Notes under the pieces: generated by a model
Seen by the model: the letters and a program-made list of their open reading frames with translations, nothing else
Told to the model about the DNA's origin: nothing
Database searches by the model: none
Shown here: positions 53,730 to 63,343 of the stretch, piece after piece
Layout of the letters: every line of letters starts with the position of its first letter
How positions within the stretch are numbered: the first letter of the stretch is position 1
Program-made: the position numbers and the translations under genes
Assembly (NCBI GenBank): GCA_017644045.1
Contig: JAEPMI010000003.1
Coordinates: forward strand, 720,233-784,232
Origin: Deltaproteobacteria bacterium
Lineage (GTDB): Bacteria; Myxococcota_A; Polyangia; Polyangiales; Houyiibacteriaceae
Direction: 5' to 3'
DNA length: 64,000 bases

Positions 53730-54125
53730 TCAGGCGGGCATCGCCAGCTCGAGAGAGGCCATGCGGTACTTCAGCCGCCCGCGAAGGTCCGCGACGCTGC
53801 CCTTGCACCGGGCGATCGCCGCCTCGTCCATGAGCGAGACGATCTCTCCGTCGGTGGTCACCGCCGCGACGGCGGGCGCGTGGTGGTCGATCGCCGCGAG
53901 CAACGCGGCGGGCGCGACGTCCTTGGTGAAGACCTCCACCGGCACCCCGAGCTCGGCCTTGCAGGTCTTCCACTCTTCCTTCGCCCGGGTGCTGCCCTCG
54001 TCGACGCGCCGGGTGATGCGACATAGCGCGCACCCCCGGAGCAAGAGGAGCTGCTGCTCCATCTCGAGGTCGGCGATCTCCGAGTCGAAAGGAGTCACCA
54101 TCTGCAATCGGCTCACGGTGCGCAT
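53730..54125 (-). CDS. Hypothetical protein
   Basis: 131 residues that I do not recognise. A helical start (MVTPFDSEIADLEMEQQLLLLRG) leads to two cysteines in CALCRIT and one in KTCKAE, then a loop TTDGEIVSLMDEAAIARCKGSVADLRGRLKYRMA. It reads like a small soluble thioredoxin-fold or iron-binding protein, but no clear CxxC pair other than CALC is present. It stands on the same strand as pabB, 38 bases upstream. The function is unknown. Confidence 0.6.
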   Translation of the reverse strand: MRTVSRLQMVTPFDSEIADLEMEQQLLLLRGCALCRITRRVDEGSTRAKEEWKTCKAELGVPVEVFTKDVAPAALLAAIDHHAPAVAAVTTDGEIVSLMDEAAIARCKGSVADLRGRLKYRMASLELAMPA

Positions 54126-54205
54126 GGCCCCATTCGGTACGGGGTGGCACCGACGTCGTTACGCGCGCCCTTGCCCCCGAAGGGGCGGTGAGGCAGGGAG
54201 TAGCC

Positions 54206-55555
54206 ATGGTTCGCGTCGTCATGCTGCTGCTCGCCTTCGCGTTCGCGTGCGGTCCGGAGGACGTGACCCAGGTCCTCGACACCCGCATCGTCACGGCGGA
54301 TGGTGCGAACCCACTCGAGGGCGGCGACTACGACCTCCTGCGGATCGTGTGGGCCCAGAGCGGCTACGACACCGTGGTCCAGGAGCTCGATCTCACTGGA
54401 GACGGCTTCGAGGTCGGCTTCGAGCTGGACCTGCTGGCCTCCTCTCGGGCTCGAGTCGAGCTCACCGGACCTTCGGGAGCACTCCTGCACGGGGCGCCGC
54501 CCCAGTTCTCGCCGGCCGAGAGCGGCCTGTTCCTCCGAGTCGTGGTGGGAGAGCCGGGCACCTGCCGCCGAGTCAGCCGGCTGGAGGGCGCTGAGCCAGC
54601 CCGCGCCGACAGCGCCTACGTTCGCTGGCAGGGTTACGTGATCCAGTTCGGAGGGATGGCCGACTCTGGTCCGACGACGGCGGCCACCTTCTCGGACCTC
54701 TACTACGCCGAAGCCGGCACGCCGCTGGAGGACCTGCTCGAGCCGGTCGGCGCCACCAAGGCGGCCTTCTTCGGCTCCACCACCGCGTTGGTGCTCGCCG
54801 CGAACGGGACCTGGACCTACGAGCTCGACGGCGCCCAGGTCGAAGGGGACGAGCGAGCGGCACCCAAGCTCCTCTACGACAGCGCGGGTATCGGCTCCGC
54901 CATCGTCCGCACCGGTGAGGGCGTGGTGCTCGTCGCCGGAGGTGGCGATGCGTCGAGCCCCGACGTGGGCATCGCGCGGGTCGCGACCAACGGCCGAGCG
55001 GTGCTCTCCGGGCTCATCGGGGCGCGCGCCTTCGCGGGCGCCGCGCCCGCGGGCACGTCGGACGTGATCGTGGCCGGGGGCACCCGCGCGCCCGGCGCTC
55101 CCTTCGTCGAATGGGTCGACATGTCGACCCTGGCCATCACCACGGTCGACGACCCGGCGACCGAAGCCGTCCGCAACGAGCCGCTCGTGTTGGAGGGCGA
55201 GAGCAGCCACTGGATCGTCGGGGGCACCGACGCTGCGGGCGACCCGATCACCACGAGCTGGGTCCTCAGCGGCTGCCCGGAGGCGTGCGCGCTGGAGCCG
55301 GGGCCCGAGGTGGACGTCCGCACGGCGCCTCGGGCCGACGGGCTCACGCTCACCGACGGCCTCTCCGTCTTCACCGCCGTCGAGGCGGGTGGGTGGCACC
55401 TCGAGCCCGTCGCCGACCTCGCCCGGGAGAGAAATGCTGCCGGAATCGTGGTCTACGAGTCCGGCATGGTCTTCCTGCACGGCGGGCGCGATCCCGACGG
55501 ACCGCACCTCGACGGCGAGCTCTGCTTCCCGGCCGAGCTCACTCCCCTCGACTGA
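54206..55555 (+). CDS. Lipoprotein with kelch-like beta-propeller
   Basis: 449 residues. MVRVVMLLLAFAFACGPEDV is a lipoprotein signal with lipobox AFAC; the ATG at 54206 is chosen for it. About six short segments with G-G and aromatic residues (YVIQFGGMADSG, GVVLVAGGGDASS, SDVIVAGGTRAPG, SSHWIVGGTDAAG, GMVFLHGGRDPDG) recur every 45-60 residues, like kelch blades. A cysteine pair occurs near the end. Probably an outer-membrane or surface protein binding an unknown ligand. Its stop overlaps the convergent CPBP gene by 17 bases. Confidence 0.65.
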   Translation: MVRVVMLLLAFAFACGPEDVTQVLDTRIVTADGANPLEGGDYDLLRIVWAQSGYDTVVQELDLTGDGFEVGFELDLLASSRARVELTGPSGALLHGAPPQFSPAESGLFLRVVVGEPGTCRRVSRLEGAEPARADSAYVRWQGYVIQFGGMADSGPTTAATFSDLYYAEAGTPLEDLLEPVGATKAAFFGSTTALVLAANGTWTYELDGAQVEGDERAAPKLLYDSAGIGSAIVRTGEGVVLVAGGGDASSPDVGIARVATNGRAVLSGLIGARAFAGAAPAGTSDVIVAGGTRAPGAPFVEWVDMSTLAITTVDDPATEAVRNEPLVLEGESSHWIVGGTDAAGDPITTSWVLSGCPEACALEPGPEVDVRTAPRADGLTLTDGLSVFTAVEAGGWHLEPVADLARERNAAGIVVYESGMVFLHGGRDPDGPHLDGELCFPAELTPLD

Positions 55556-56366
55556 GCACCAGCCGGGGCCCCGTCGGTCGCGGCGGCCGCGTGAGCGGGA
55601 AGGTCCGCCGGTCCAGCCGCGTCACCGCGAGCCCGAGACCCGCGTAGACGATGGTGGCGACGAGGAGCGGAAGGGTATCGGCCGGTAGGGTGAGGTGTGC
55701 GTTCTGTAGGTGAGCGCCCGCGTGCGCGAGGACGGCGATCACCAGGTTTCCGCCGGTGCGCTCCACCAGCCACGTGTAGAAGAGGCTGCCGCCGACCAGC
55801 ATCAGGGTCATCACCGGCAGCAGGTCGAGCGGCACGTCCATGCCGACGAACATCGGGATGTGCCAGAGCGTCCAGAGCACGCCGAGGATGACGCTGCCGG
55901 CGAACGCCCCATAGCGCGCCTTCAAGCGGGGGAGGGCGTAGCCGCGCCAGCCGACCTCCTCGGCGATCGCGATGATGGGGATGACCACCCATCGCCCGCC
56001 CTCGGGGAGCAGGAGCGCCGAGCCCTCATAGCCGGCGAGCTGCATCAGGACGAGACCGCCCGCGAGCAAGAGCCCCGGGAGCAGCAGCGCCATCGCGAGC
56101 CACTGGGGCCCGATGCGCCACTGGAGGAGTCGCCCGAAGAGCCGTCGAACCCCGCCGCGTCCCTCCGCGCGAGCGGTCTGGACGATGGCGGCGACCATCG
56201 GCCCGAAGATCCCGAGCATCACGAAGGGGAGGTACGCCTCCGGATCTCCTGGCAAGAGGCCCTTTCGCGCCAGCACGCCGGGGATCTGCAGTCCCCAGGT
56301 GAAGACGAAGGCGAGGACGAAGAACCCACGGACCGATGCGGTCCGCCCACCCGAGACGGCTTCCAT
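55539..56366 (-). CDS. CPBP family intramembrane metalloprotease (CAAX-type)
   Basis: 275 residues from the ATG at 56366; the longer frame adds a basic, unconvincing start. About eight membrane helices. The catalytic motifs are AEEVGWRGYALPRL (the EExxxR motif), LWTLWHIPM (FxxxH-type) and LAHAGAH (HxxxN/H-type), which together bind the metal in the Rce1/CPBP fold. Such proteases cut small peptides within the membrane, for example bacteriocin leaders or regulated signals. The substrate is unknown. Confidence 0.85.
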   Translation of the reverse strand: MEAVSGGRTASVRGFFVLAFVFTWGLQIPGVLARKGLLPGDPEAYLPFVMLGIFGPMVAAIVQTARAEGRGGVRRLFGRLLQWRIGPQWLAMALLLPGLLLAGGLVLMQLAGYEGSALLLPEGGRWVVIPIIAIAEEVGWRGYALPRLKARYGAFAGSVILGVLWTLWHIPMFVGMDVPLDLLPVMTLMLVGGSLFYTWLVERTGGNLVIAVLAHAGAHLQNAHLTLPADTLPLLVATIVYAGLGLAVTRLDRRTFPLTRPPRPTGPRLVLSRGE

Positions 56367-56454
56367 GGTCCGGGCTGACACCGGAGCCCGCGGCAGGTTC
56401 CGCGAAGCTGCGCACGTGCTCCGCTGGGTCTGCGAGTGGCTGGGCGAGTGACGG

Positions 56455-56919
56455 TCAGGGGCAGGCGGAGCCGCAGACGAAGGTCCCGCTACCGCAGTCC
56501 GTGGCCGGCTCGGTGCCGGCCGCAGTCGCGCAGCGGATGTCGCACTCGCCGGCGCGGTCACACTGGACCTGCCCGGAGATCATGGTCACGCGACACGTCG
56601 CCAGGTCGGTGCAGCTGACGTCGCAGTCGGCGCCGCAGTCGATGCCGCACTCGCTCACGCTGGTGCACTCGACCGTGCACAGGTCCTCGCAGACGAAGTC
56701 GCAGCCGCTCGACGACTCGCAGAAGAGCGAGCAGCTGTCGCGGCAGGTGCCGTCGCAGGTGTCGAGGCTCACGCACTCGCCGGTGCACGGCACGTCGTTG
56801 CAGACGAACTCGCACTCGTCGGTGTCGAAGCACGAGCAGAAGTTGCCTTCGCAGGGGCCGTCGTTGGCGCAGCCGGCCACGAGCAGGACAGCGAAGAGGG
56901 GGGTGAGGCACCATCGCAT
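56455..56919 (-). CDS. Cysteine-rich lipoprotein
   Basis: 154 residues with 28 cysteines. MRWCLTPLFAVLLVAGCAND is a lipoprotein signal with lipobox VAGC. The mature protein is a string of C-x(2-5)-C units with many Asp/Glu (CFDTDECEFVCNDVPCTGECVS, CDVSCTDLATCRV and so on), typical of a disulfide-knotted outer-surface protein or a metal-binding one. I cannot name the family. The next gene is a divergent Ser/Thr kinase. Confidence 0.7.
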   Translation of the reverse strand: MRWCLTPLFAVLLVAGCANDGPCEGNFCSCFDTDECEFVCNDVPCTGECVSLDTCDGTCRDSCSLFCESSSGCDFVCEDLCTVECTSVSECGIDCGADCDVSCTDLATCRVTMISGQVQCDRAGECDIRCATAAGTEPATDCGSGTFVCGSACP

Positions 56920-57046
56920 GGCGGCCACTCTGCCAGCTTCGAGGGCGGGATGCCGTCGCACCATCGTTGATTTCCGCGCGGCCCAATCGGATAGTGCCGC
57001 CCGGGGTCCCACCCTTCGGGACGGGTGAACCGCCCAACGCTGACGG

Positions 57047-58828
57047 ATGCTGCGAAAGCTCGGCAAATACGAGCTCCTCGAGGAGATCGGCCACGGTGGC
57101 ATGGCCACCGTCTATCGAGGCCGCGACGTGAACCTCGACCGCGAGGTCGCGGTGAAGGTGATGCACCCGCACCTGCGGAAGACCCCGGAGGCCCGGGCGC
57201 GCTTTACTCGGGAGGCCCGGAGCGTCGCCAAGCTGCGGCACCCGAACGTCCTCGAGATCTACGACTACGGCGGCGAGGACGAGGAAGAGGCCTACATCAG
57301 CGCCGAGCTGCTGACGGGTCCGACCCTCAAGGACTTCGTCGAGAAGACGCCAGCGCTTCCGCCCGAGATCGCAGCCTGCTTCGGCATTCTCATCTCCAAG
57401 GCACTCGCGGCCGCGCACGAGAAGCACATCGTCCACCGCGACGTGAAGCCGGAGAACGTGCTCCTGCACGAGGACCGGACGGCGAAGCTCACCGACTTCG
57501 GCATCGCGCAGATGGTCGACGCCAACTCGTTCACCGCCACCGGGCAGATCCTGGGCTCACCGGGCCACATGGCGCCCGAGCAGATCGAGGGCGGCCGCAT
57601 CGGCCCCCGCACCGACATCTTCTCGCTCGGCACGGTCCTCTACTTCATGGCGCTGCGACGCCTGCCCTTCACCGGGCGGAACCCGCACCAGGTGCTCAAG
57701 CGCATCGTGGACGGCGAGTACCCGGAGCCGCTCCGCACCGATCCCCGCATCGGCAGTCGCTTCGCCGAGCTGATCGACAAGGCCATGGCGAAGGACCCCC
57801 AGGCCCGCTTCGAGACCGCGGCGGAGGTCCAGGGGGCCCTCGAGAGCTTCCTCGGGGAGCTCGGCATCGAGGAGCCCGAGGTGCTGCTCGAGCAATTCCT
57901 GAAAGATCCCGAGGGGGAAGCCGAGAAGATCCGTGAGCGCACCCTGGCTCGGCTGACGGAGCTGGCCAAGAAGGCCGCGGCCAGGGACGACCGGCCGAAC
58001 GCCCTGCGCCACTGCAACCGCATCCTGGCGCTCGACGACGGCAACGAAGAGGCGCTGGCGCTGGTGGAGTCGATGGGGACCGCGAGCCGGCGGCCGAAGA
58101 TCGCCATGGCGATCGCCGCCGTGCTGGTGCTCGGGGCAGTCGGGGCCTACGCCGCGACGCGGCCTTCGGACCCCACGGACATCCCCCTTCGGACGGACGT
58201 CGAGGACGCCGGCGTGGACGCGGCGATCGTGCCGGAGGACCTCGGGGTCGAGATCGACGCGGGAGAGACCGAGGAAGCACCGGTCGCGGACGCGGGACGA
58301 CCGAGCAAGCTGCAGCCGATCACCAGCATGGCGGTCATCGTGCCTCGGGGGTTGAAGCGGCAGGTGGTGTTCCGTCCGACACCCGAAAACGTAGAGATCT
58401 CGGTGGATGACGAGCCGTTCCGGGCCTACGGCCCAGGCTTCGTCTCGGTGGAGTTGGCGCCTGGCACTCACCGGTTCCGCATCCGGGGGGAGTGCTGCCA
58501 GGAGCTCGACCAGCGGGTCCACATCCGGCCCGATCGCGAGCCTTATTACCTGGTGCGCTCGCTTCAGTACCAACCGGCGCGGCTCATCGTGCGGTCCAAC
58601 GTCGTCCCGGCCATCGTGACGGTCACGAGCGGGGGCCGTACGCTGGCTCGTGGGCCGGCCGGTGAATTCCTACGGGTTCCGTTGGGCACCGAGAACAACC
58701 AGCTCGTCCGGTTGACCGTGACAGCCGAAGGGCGCGGGGTCTATACAGACGACGTTCGCCTGAAAGCCGGCGAGCTCATGGAAGTGCAGGCACGCATCGA
58801 TTCCCCTCCGGGGGACGACTCCGGCTAA
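57047..58828 (+). CDS. Membrane-anchored Ser/Thr protein kinase
   Basis: 593 residues. The Hanks-type kinase domain (about 6-270) has IGHGGMATVYRG, the VAVKVM lysine, HRDVKPENVLL, DFGIAQ and GSPGHMAPEQ, so it should be active. A helical linker (about 285-340), one membrane helix (IAMAIAAVLVLGAVGAYAA, near 352) and a long extracytoplasmic tail follow. The tail contains an acidic stretch and two beta-rich PEGA-like repeats (VSVELAPGTHRFRIRGE, LVRLTVTAEGRG). PEGA domains often bind cell-wall components. The kinase probably reports envelope state to cytosolic targets. It lies 23 bases before the next gene. Confidence 0.9.
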   Translation: MLRKLGKYELLEEIGHGGMATVYRGRDVNLDREVAVKVMHPHLRKTPEARARFTREARSVAKLRHPNVLEIYDYGGEDEEEAYISAELLTGPTLKDFVEKTPALPPEIAACFGILISKALAAAHEKHIVHRDVKPENVLLHEDRTAKLTDFGIAQMVDANSFTATGQILGSPGHMAPEQIEGGRIGPRTDIFSLGTVLYFMALRRLPFTGRNPHQVLKRIVDGEYPEPLRTDPRIGSRFAELIDKAMAKDPQARFETAAEVQGALESFLGELGIEEPEVLLEQFLKDPEGEAEKIRERTLARLTELAKKAAARDDRPNALRHCNRILALDDGNEEALALVESMGTASRRPKIAMAIAAVLVLGAVGAYAATRPSDPTDIPLRTDVEDAGVDAAIVPEDLGVEIDAGETEEAPVADAGRPSKLQPITSMAVIVPRGLKRQVVFRPTPENVEISVDDEPFRAYGPGFVSVELAPGTHRFRIRGECCQELDQRVHIRPDREPYYLVRSLQYQPARLIVRSNVVPAIVTVTSGGRTLARGPAGEFLRVPLGTENNQLVRLTVTAEGRGVYTDDVRLKAGELMEVQARIDSPPGDDSG

Positions 58829-58851
58829 CCTGACTCGGCCCACGGCGTCCC

Positions 58852-59781
58852 GTGATGACTCGTTCCCTCCCGATAGCGCTCGCTCTTGCAGCCCTCTTCG
58901 TGGGGGGCGTTGGGGTGAGTGAGGCAAGGGCTGACGAGATCGAGGACTTCGAGCAAGCCCTCCAAGCCTACCGAGCCGGAGATTTCCCGGAGTCCGTTAC
59001 CCTCTTCGAGTCGATGGTCGGTGGGGCCGTGCCTCGGATTCGGAACCCAGCCCTGGTGCTCGAGTCCCGCAAATACCTGGCCGCCAGCTATCTCTTCGTC
59101 GGTCGCGAGGTGGACGCGAAAGAGCAGTTCACCGCGCTCCTCCGCGCCGATATCAGCTACGTGCTCGACCCGAGCGCGTTCCCGCGGGCCGTGGTGAACC
59201 TCTTCCGAGAGGTGAAAGAGGAGGTGGCCACGGAGCTCGCCGACGCCGAGCGTCAGCGACGGGAGGCCGCCGAGCGCCTCGAGCGGGAGTCGATCGAGCG
59301 CGACATCGCTCGTCAGGAGCGGATCGCGCGCCTCGAGGAGCTCGCCCGCCAGGAGGTCGTCGAGGATCGGAACAGCCGGCTCGTGGCCACGGTCCCCTTC
59401 GGCGTCGGGCAATTCCAGAACAATCACCTGACCTTGGGGCGGTTCTTCGCCGTCTCCGAGGCGACCCTGATCGCCGGGACCTTCGCCACCTGGGGCGTCC
59501 ACCAGTGGGCGAAGAATCAGATCGACCAGTTCCCGGGCAGCCAGGCGCGCCTCGAGCGCATCGGTACCGCGATGCGAGGGCTGAACTACACGTTCTTCGG
59601 GCTGGCCGCGGCGCTCGTCGTCATCGGGATCATCGACAGCCACGTCCGTTTCGTGCCGGTGCACCGGGAAACGAGGGAGCGGGAGCTGCCGGAGGACCTG
59701 ACCGACCCTCTGCCGGAGCGGGGGCCGAGCGCGACGCTGGGTCTCGGCGCCGGGTCGCTCGAGTTCCGCCTCGATTTCTGA
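58852..59781 (+). CDS. Hypothetical envelope protein with coiled coil
   Basis: 309 residues. A signal peptide (MTRSLPIALALAALFVGGVGVSEARA) starts it, then a TPR-like part (FEQALQAYRAGDFPESVTLFESMV, RKYLAASYLFVGREVDAKEQFTALLR) and a charged coiled coil at about 123-172 (ELADAERQRREAAERLERESIERD). The C-terminal third has FGVGQFQNNHLTLGRFFAVSEATLIAGTFATWGVHQWA and a helix YTFFGLAAALVVIGIIDSHV, so it is anchored in a membrane. It probably forms one unit with the upstream kinase gene. The function is unknown. Confidence 0.65.
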   Translation: MMTRSLPIALALAALFVGGVGVSEARADEIEDFEQALQAYRAGDFPESVTLFESMVGGAVPRIRNPALVLESRKYLAASYLFVGREVDAKEQFTALLRADISYVLDPSAFPRAVVNLFREVKEEVATELADAERQRREAAERLERESIERDIARQERIARLEELARQEVVEDRNSRLVATVPFGVGQFQNNHLTLGRFFAVSEATLIAGTFATWGVHQWAKNQIDQFPGSQARLERIGTAMRGLNYTFFGLAAALVVIGIIDSHVRFVPVHRETRERELPEDLTDPLPERGPSATLGLGAGSLEFRLDF

Positions 59782-59890
59782 CCTCGGCCCACCCCTTTCG
59801 AAGCCATCGGGATCACGGCGGATCTCGCGGGCACGCGTGAGCATCCGCCCCAAGGGATCGGAAAAGCTCGAAAATTCGACCGGCTCCAGC

Positions 59891-59918
59891 TTGACAGGGA
59901 GGGCTTCCCCGGTATCTT
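59891..59918 (+). promoter_or_regulatory. Promoter of the str operon
   Basis: TTGACA (59891-59896), a perfect -35 box, and TATCTT (59913-59918) with a 16-base spacer, about 108 bases before rpsL. This is the best promoter in the window. Confidence 0.75.
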
Positions 59919-60025
59919 TCGCCTCCCTCGAAGCCGGGGGTGCGATTTCCGTCGTGCGTGTTGGGTGAGAATAGCCCTGTAAACACGGCACAAAGTGGGT
60001 CGCCTACCAAGGACTCTGCAGCGAA

Positions 60026-60424
60026 ATGCCGACCATCAACCAGCTCATCCGCAAGGGCCGCAAGAAGATCCGTGAGAAGACGGACTCGCCCGCCCTTCAG
60101 GGATGCCCCCAGAAGCGTGGCGTCTGTGTCCGCGTCTACACCACCACGCCCAAGAAGCCGAACTCGGCTCTTCGCAAGGTCGCTCGTGTGCGCCTCTCCA
60201 ACGGGATCGAGGCGACGACCTACATCCCGGGTGAGGGTCACAACCTCCAGGAGCACTCCGTGGTGCTGATTCGGGGCGGTCGTGTGAAGGACCTTCCCGG
60301 CGTTCGCTACCACGTGGTTCGCGGCACCCTCGACGCCACCGGCGCCGGCGGCCCGTCGAACACCAACAAGGCCAACCGCACCCAGCGTCGTTCCAAGTAC
60401 GGCGTGAAGCGCCCGAAGAACTGA
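60026..60424 (+). CDS. rpsL: 30S ribosomal protein S12
   Basis: 132 residues, standard. It has [16 protein letters not shown], the conserved [12 protein letters not shown] loop with Lys43, and the GGRVKDLPG loop with Lys88, both wild-type at the positions where streptomycin resistance arises. The ATG at 60026 lacks a strong Shine-Dalgarno. The protein shapes the decoding centre of the small subunit. It heads the str operon, and rpsG follows after 4 bases. Confidence 0.97.
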   Translation: MPTINQLIRKGRKKIREKTDSPALQGCPQKRGVCVRVYTTTPKKPNSALRKVARVRLSNGIEATTYIPGEGHNLQEHSVVLIRGGRVKDLPGVRYHVVRGTLDATGAGGPSNTNKANRTQRRSKYGVKRPKN

Positions 60425-60428
60425 GACC

Positions 60429-60899
60429 ATGAGCCGTCGCAAGCAGGCAGAGCGCCGTCCCATCACGCCGGACGCCAAGTACAAGGACAAGCTGGTCGCG
60501 AAGTTCGCGAACATCCTGATGACCGGTGGCAAGAAGTCCACCGCCGAGAAGATCCTCTACGGAGCCTTCGACATCATCGAGGAGCGCTACCGCGAGCAGC
60601 CGATCGAGGTGTTCCGCCGTGCCCTCGACCAGGTGAAGCCCAAGGTGGAGGTCAAGAGCCGCCGCGTCGGTGGTGCCACCTACCAGGTGCCCGTCGAGGT
60701 CCGGAACGACCGCCGCACCAGCCTCGCGATGCGTTGGCTCGTGTCCTACAGCCGCGCTCGCGGCGAGAAGTCCATGACCGAGCGCCTCGCCGCCGAGCTC
60801 ATGGAGGCCTCGCAGGGCCGTGGCAACGCGGTCAAGAAGCGCGAAGACACCCACAAGATGGCCGACGCCAACAAGGCGTTCGCCCACTATCGCTGGTGA
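60429..60899 (+). CDS. rpsG: 30S ribosomal protein S7
   Basis: 156 residues, standard length for S7. It starts [30 protein letters not shown] and has [22 protein letters not shown] sequence ([20 protein letters not shown]) and [26 protein letters not shown], the conserved core that binds the 3' major domain of 16S rRNA. It is an assembly-initiating protein and a repressor of its own operon in E. coli. It is followed by a hairpin terminator. Confidence 0.97.
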   Translation: MSRRKQAERRPITPDAKYKDKLVAKFANILMTGGKKSTAEKILYGAFDIIEERYREQPIEVFRRALDQVKPKVEVKSRRVGGATYQVPVEVRNDRRTSLAMRWLVSYSRARGEKSMTERLAAELMEASQGRGNAVKKREDTHKMADANKAFAHYRW

Positions 60900-60907
60900 G
60901 ATCCTTT

Positions 60908-60934
60908 GGCCTGCTCTTCGGAGCGGGCCTTTTT
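60908..60934 (+). terminator. Rho-independent terminator after rpsG
   Basis: GGCCTGCTC-TTCG-GAGCGGGCC (60908-60929), a stem with one T-G pair and a UUCG loop, is followed by TTTTT. It separates rpsL-rpsG from fusA. Confidence 0.85.
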
Positions 60935-61183
60935 CACTTCCCTCATTTGGAGCCCAACCCGCCTAGATGATTCTGCGCCCATAAGAGAGACCTGCCGGAA
61001 AGACCGCTGGGATTTCAGGAAGCACCGCTTCCGACCCACGACCGAGCCGTTCTCCAGAGCCTTCCCGAATGAAAAGCGACCCAAGGGTGGTCGCTGGCTC
61101 GGGGGGGCTTTGTTGCGTTCAGGCCTCGGATTTCCGACCGACCCGTTTCTCTCGCGCCCTTCCTCTACGCACCGAGATTCCAA
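60935..61183. other. 249-base leader region of fusA
   Basis: Because a terminator precedes it, fusA needs a promoter here, but I see no clear -35/-10 pair. A small hairpin GGAAGC-ACC-GCTTCC lies at 61019-61033. No gene is visible. Confidence 0.5.
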
Positions 61184-63301
61184 ATGCCCCGCCAGTACCC
61201 ACTCCAGCGCACGCGCAACATCGGCATCATGGCGCACATCGATGCCGGCAAGACGACCACCACCGAGCGGGTCCTCTACTACACGGGCGTGAACTACAAG
61301 ATCGGTGAGGTCCACGACGGCGCCGCGACCATGGATTACATGGAGCAGGAGCAGGAGCGGGGCATCACGATCACCTCGGCTGCCACGACCTGCTTCTGGC
61401 GCCCGAAGACCGGCCTGTTCGCGGACGAGCAGTTCCGCATCAACATCATCGACACGCCGGGCCACGTGGACTTCACCATCGAGGTGGAGCGCTCGCTCTT
61501 CGTGCTCGACGGCGCGGTCGCGGTCTTCGATGGCAAGGAGGGCGTCGAGCCCCAGTCCGAGACCGTGTGGCGCCAGGCGGACCGCTACGGCGTCCCCCGC
61601 ATCTGCTTCGTCAACAAGATGGACAAGGCCGGCGCGGACTTCCCGCGCGCGCTCCAGACCATCAAGGACCGCCTCGGCGCCCCCGCCCTGGCGGTTCAGC
61701 TGCCTCTCGGGTCCGAGGACGAGCTCCGCGGCGTCATCGACCTCGTGTCGATGAAGGCCATCGAGTTCAAGGACGACAGCCTCGGCGCCGATTTCGACAT
61801 CATCGACATCCCCGAGGAGTTCGCGGCCGAGGCCGAAGAGGCCCGCCAGACCCTCATCGAGACCTGCGCCGAGATCGACGAGGAGCTCGAGGCCCGCTTC
61901 CTCTCGGACGACACGGACTTCTCCGAGCAGGACATCAAGGGCGCGATCCGCAAGGGCACCCTGGCGCACAAGGTCGTCCCGGTCTTCTGCGGCTCGGCCT
62001 TCAAGAACAAGGGCGTCCAGCAGCTCCTCGACGGCGTCATCGACTACCTCCCGGCCCCGAGCGATCTGCCGCCCACCGAGGGCGTCGACGTCCGCAACCC
62101 GGAGAAGAAGCTGACCCGCGAGGTCAGCGACGACGCCCCCTTCGCGGCGCTCGCCTTCAAGATCATCAACGACGACTTCGTCGGTCAGCTGACCTTCCTG
62201 CGCGTCTACTCGGGCAAGCTCGAGAGCGGCACCGCGGTCCTCAACGCGACCACCGGCAAGAAGGAGCGGATCGGCCGCCTCCTTCGCATGCACGCCAACT
62301 CACGCGAAGAGAACAAGGACGTCTTCGCCGGGCAGATCATCGCGGCCGTCGGCCTGAGCAACGTCACCACCGGCGACACGCTCTGCGACCCGAAGCACCC
62401 GATCCTGCTCGAGCGGATGGAGTTCCCGGACCCGGTCATCTCGGTGGCCATCGAGCCGCGGACCCAGGCCGACTCCAAGAAGCTCGGCGAGGCGCTGGCC
62501 AAGCTCCAGAAGGAAGACCCGAGCTTCCGCGCCCACACCGACGAAGAGACCGGCCAGACCATCATCAGCGGCATGGGCGAGCTCCACCTGGAGATCATCG
62601 TCGACCGGCTGAAGCGCGAGTTCAAGGTCGAGTGCAACGTCGGCGCCCCCCAGGTCGCCTACCGCGAGCAGCTCATCAAGCGGGTCAAGGCCGAGGGCAA
62701 GCTCAAGAAGCAGTCCGGCGGTCGCGGCATGTTCGGCCACGTCTGGATCGAGTGCGGCCCGACCGACGAGACCGGCGAGGGCTACGTCTTCGAGAACGGC
62801 ATCACCGGCGGCACGGTCCCGAAGGAATACATCCCGAGCGTCCAGAAGGGCATCGGCGACGCGATGAGCCGCGGCGTCCTCGCGGGCTTCCCGGTCATCG
62901 ACGTCTGGGCCAAGCTCGTCGACGGCAGCTACCACGACGTGGACTCCAGCCAGGCGGCCTTCGAGATCGCCGGCTCCCTCGCGTTCCAGGAGGCCGCCAA
63001 GCTCGCGGGCGTCCAGCTCCTCGAGCCGATGATGGCCGTCGAGGTCCGGACCCCCGAGGAGTACATGGGCGACGTCATCGGCGACTTGAACAGTCGTCGC
63101 GGATCTGTCAGCTCCATGGACTCGGTCGGCAACCTCCAGGTCATCAAGGCCTACGTTCCGCTGGCCGAGATGTTCGGTTACGCCACCGACCTGCGGTCGA
63201 AGACCCAGGGACGGGCCGTGCATTCGATGCACTTCCACGAGTATTCCGCCGTGCCTCAGGGCGTGGCCGACGAGATCGTCGCCAAGACGCGCGGCTACTG
63301 A
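61184..63301 (+). CDS. fusA: Elongation factor G
   Basis: 705 residues, normal length. All G motifs are classical: [10 protein letters not shown] (G1), [10 protein letters not shown] (G2, intact RGITI), DTPGHVDF (G3) and NKMDKAGAD (G4). Domains II-V follow, with [13 protein letters not shown] and [13 protein letters not shown] marking domains IV and V. It drives ribosomal translocation with GTP. The ATG at 61184 has no obvious ribosome site. The next gene, tuf, follows after 42 bases. Confidence 0.97.
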   Translation: MPRQYPLQRTRNIGIMAHIDAGKTTTTERVLYYTGVNYKIGEVHDGAATMDYMEQEQERGITITSAATTCFWRPKTGLFADEQFRINIIDTPGHVDFTIEVERSLFVLDGAVAVFDGKEGVEPQSETVWRQADRYGVPRICFVNKMDKAGADFPRALQTIKDRLGAPALAVQLPLGSEDELRGVIDLVSMKAIEFKDDSLGADFDIIDIPEEFAAEAEEARQTLIETCAEIDEELEARFLSDDTDFSEQDIKGAIRKGTLAHKVVPVFCGSAFKNKGVQQLLDGVIDYLPAPSDLPPTEGVDVRNPEKKLTREVSDDAPFAALAFKIINDDFVGQLTFLRVYSGKLESGTAVLNATTGKKERIGRLLRMHANSREENKDVFAGQIIAAVGLSNVTTGDTLCDPKHPILLERMEFPDPVISVAIEPRTQADSKKLGEALAKLQKEDPSFRAHTDEETGQTIISGMGELHLEIIVDRLKREFKVECNVGAPQVAYREQLIKRVKAEGKLKKQSGGRGMFGHVWIECGPTDETGEGYVFENGITGGTVPKEYIPSVQKGIGDAMSRGVLAGFPVIDVWAKLVDGSYHDVDSSQAAFEIAGSLAFQEAAKLAGVQLLEPMMAVEVRTPEEYMGDVIGDLNSRRGSVSSMDSVGNLQVIKAYVPLAEMFGYATDLRSKTQGRAVHSMHFHEYSAVPQGVADEIVAKTRGY

Positions 63302-63343
63302 GCCGCCACCAACACTTTCGCTTCCAAGTAGGAGAGCAGCCAA

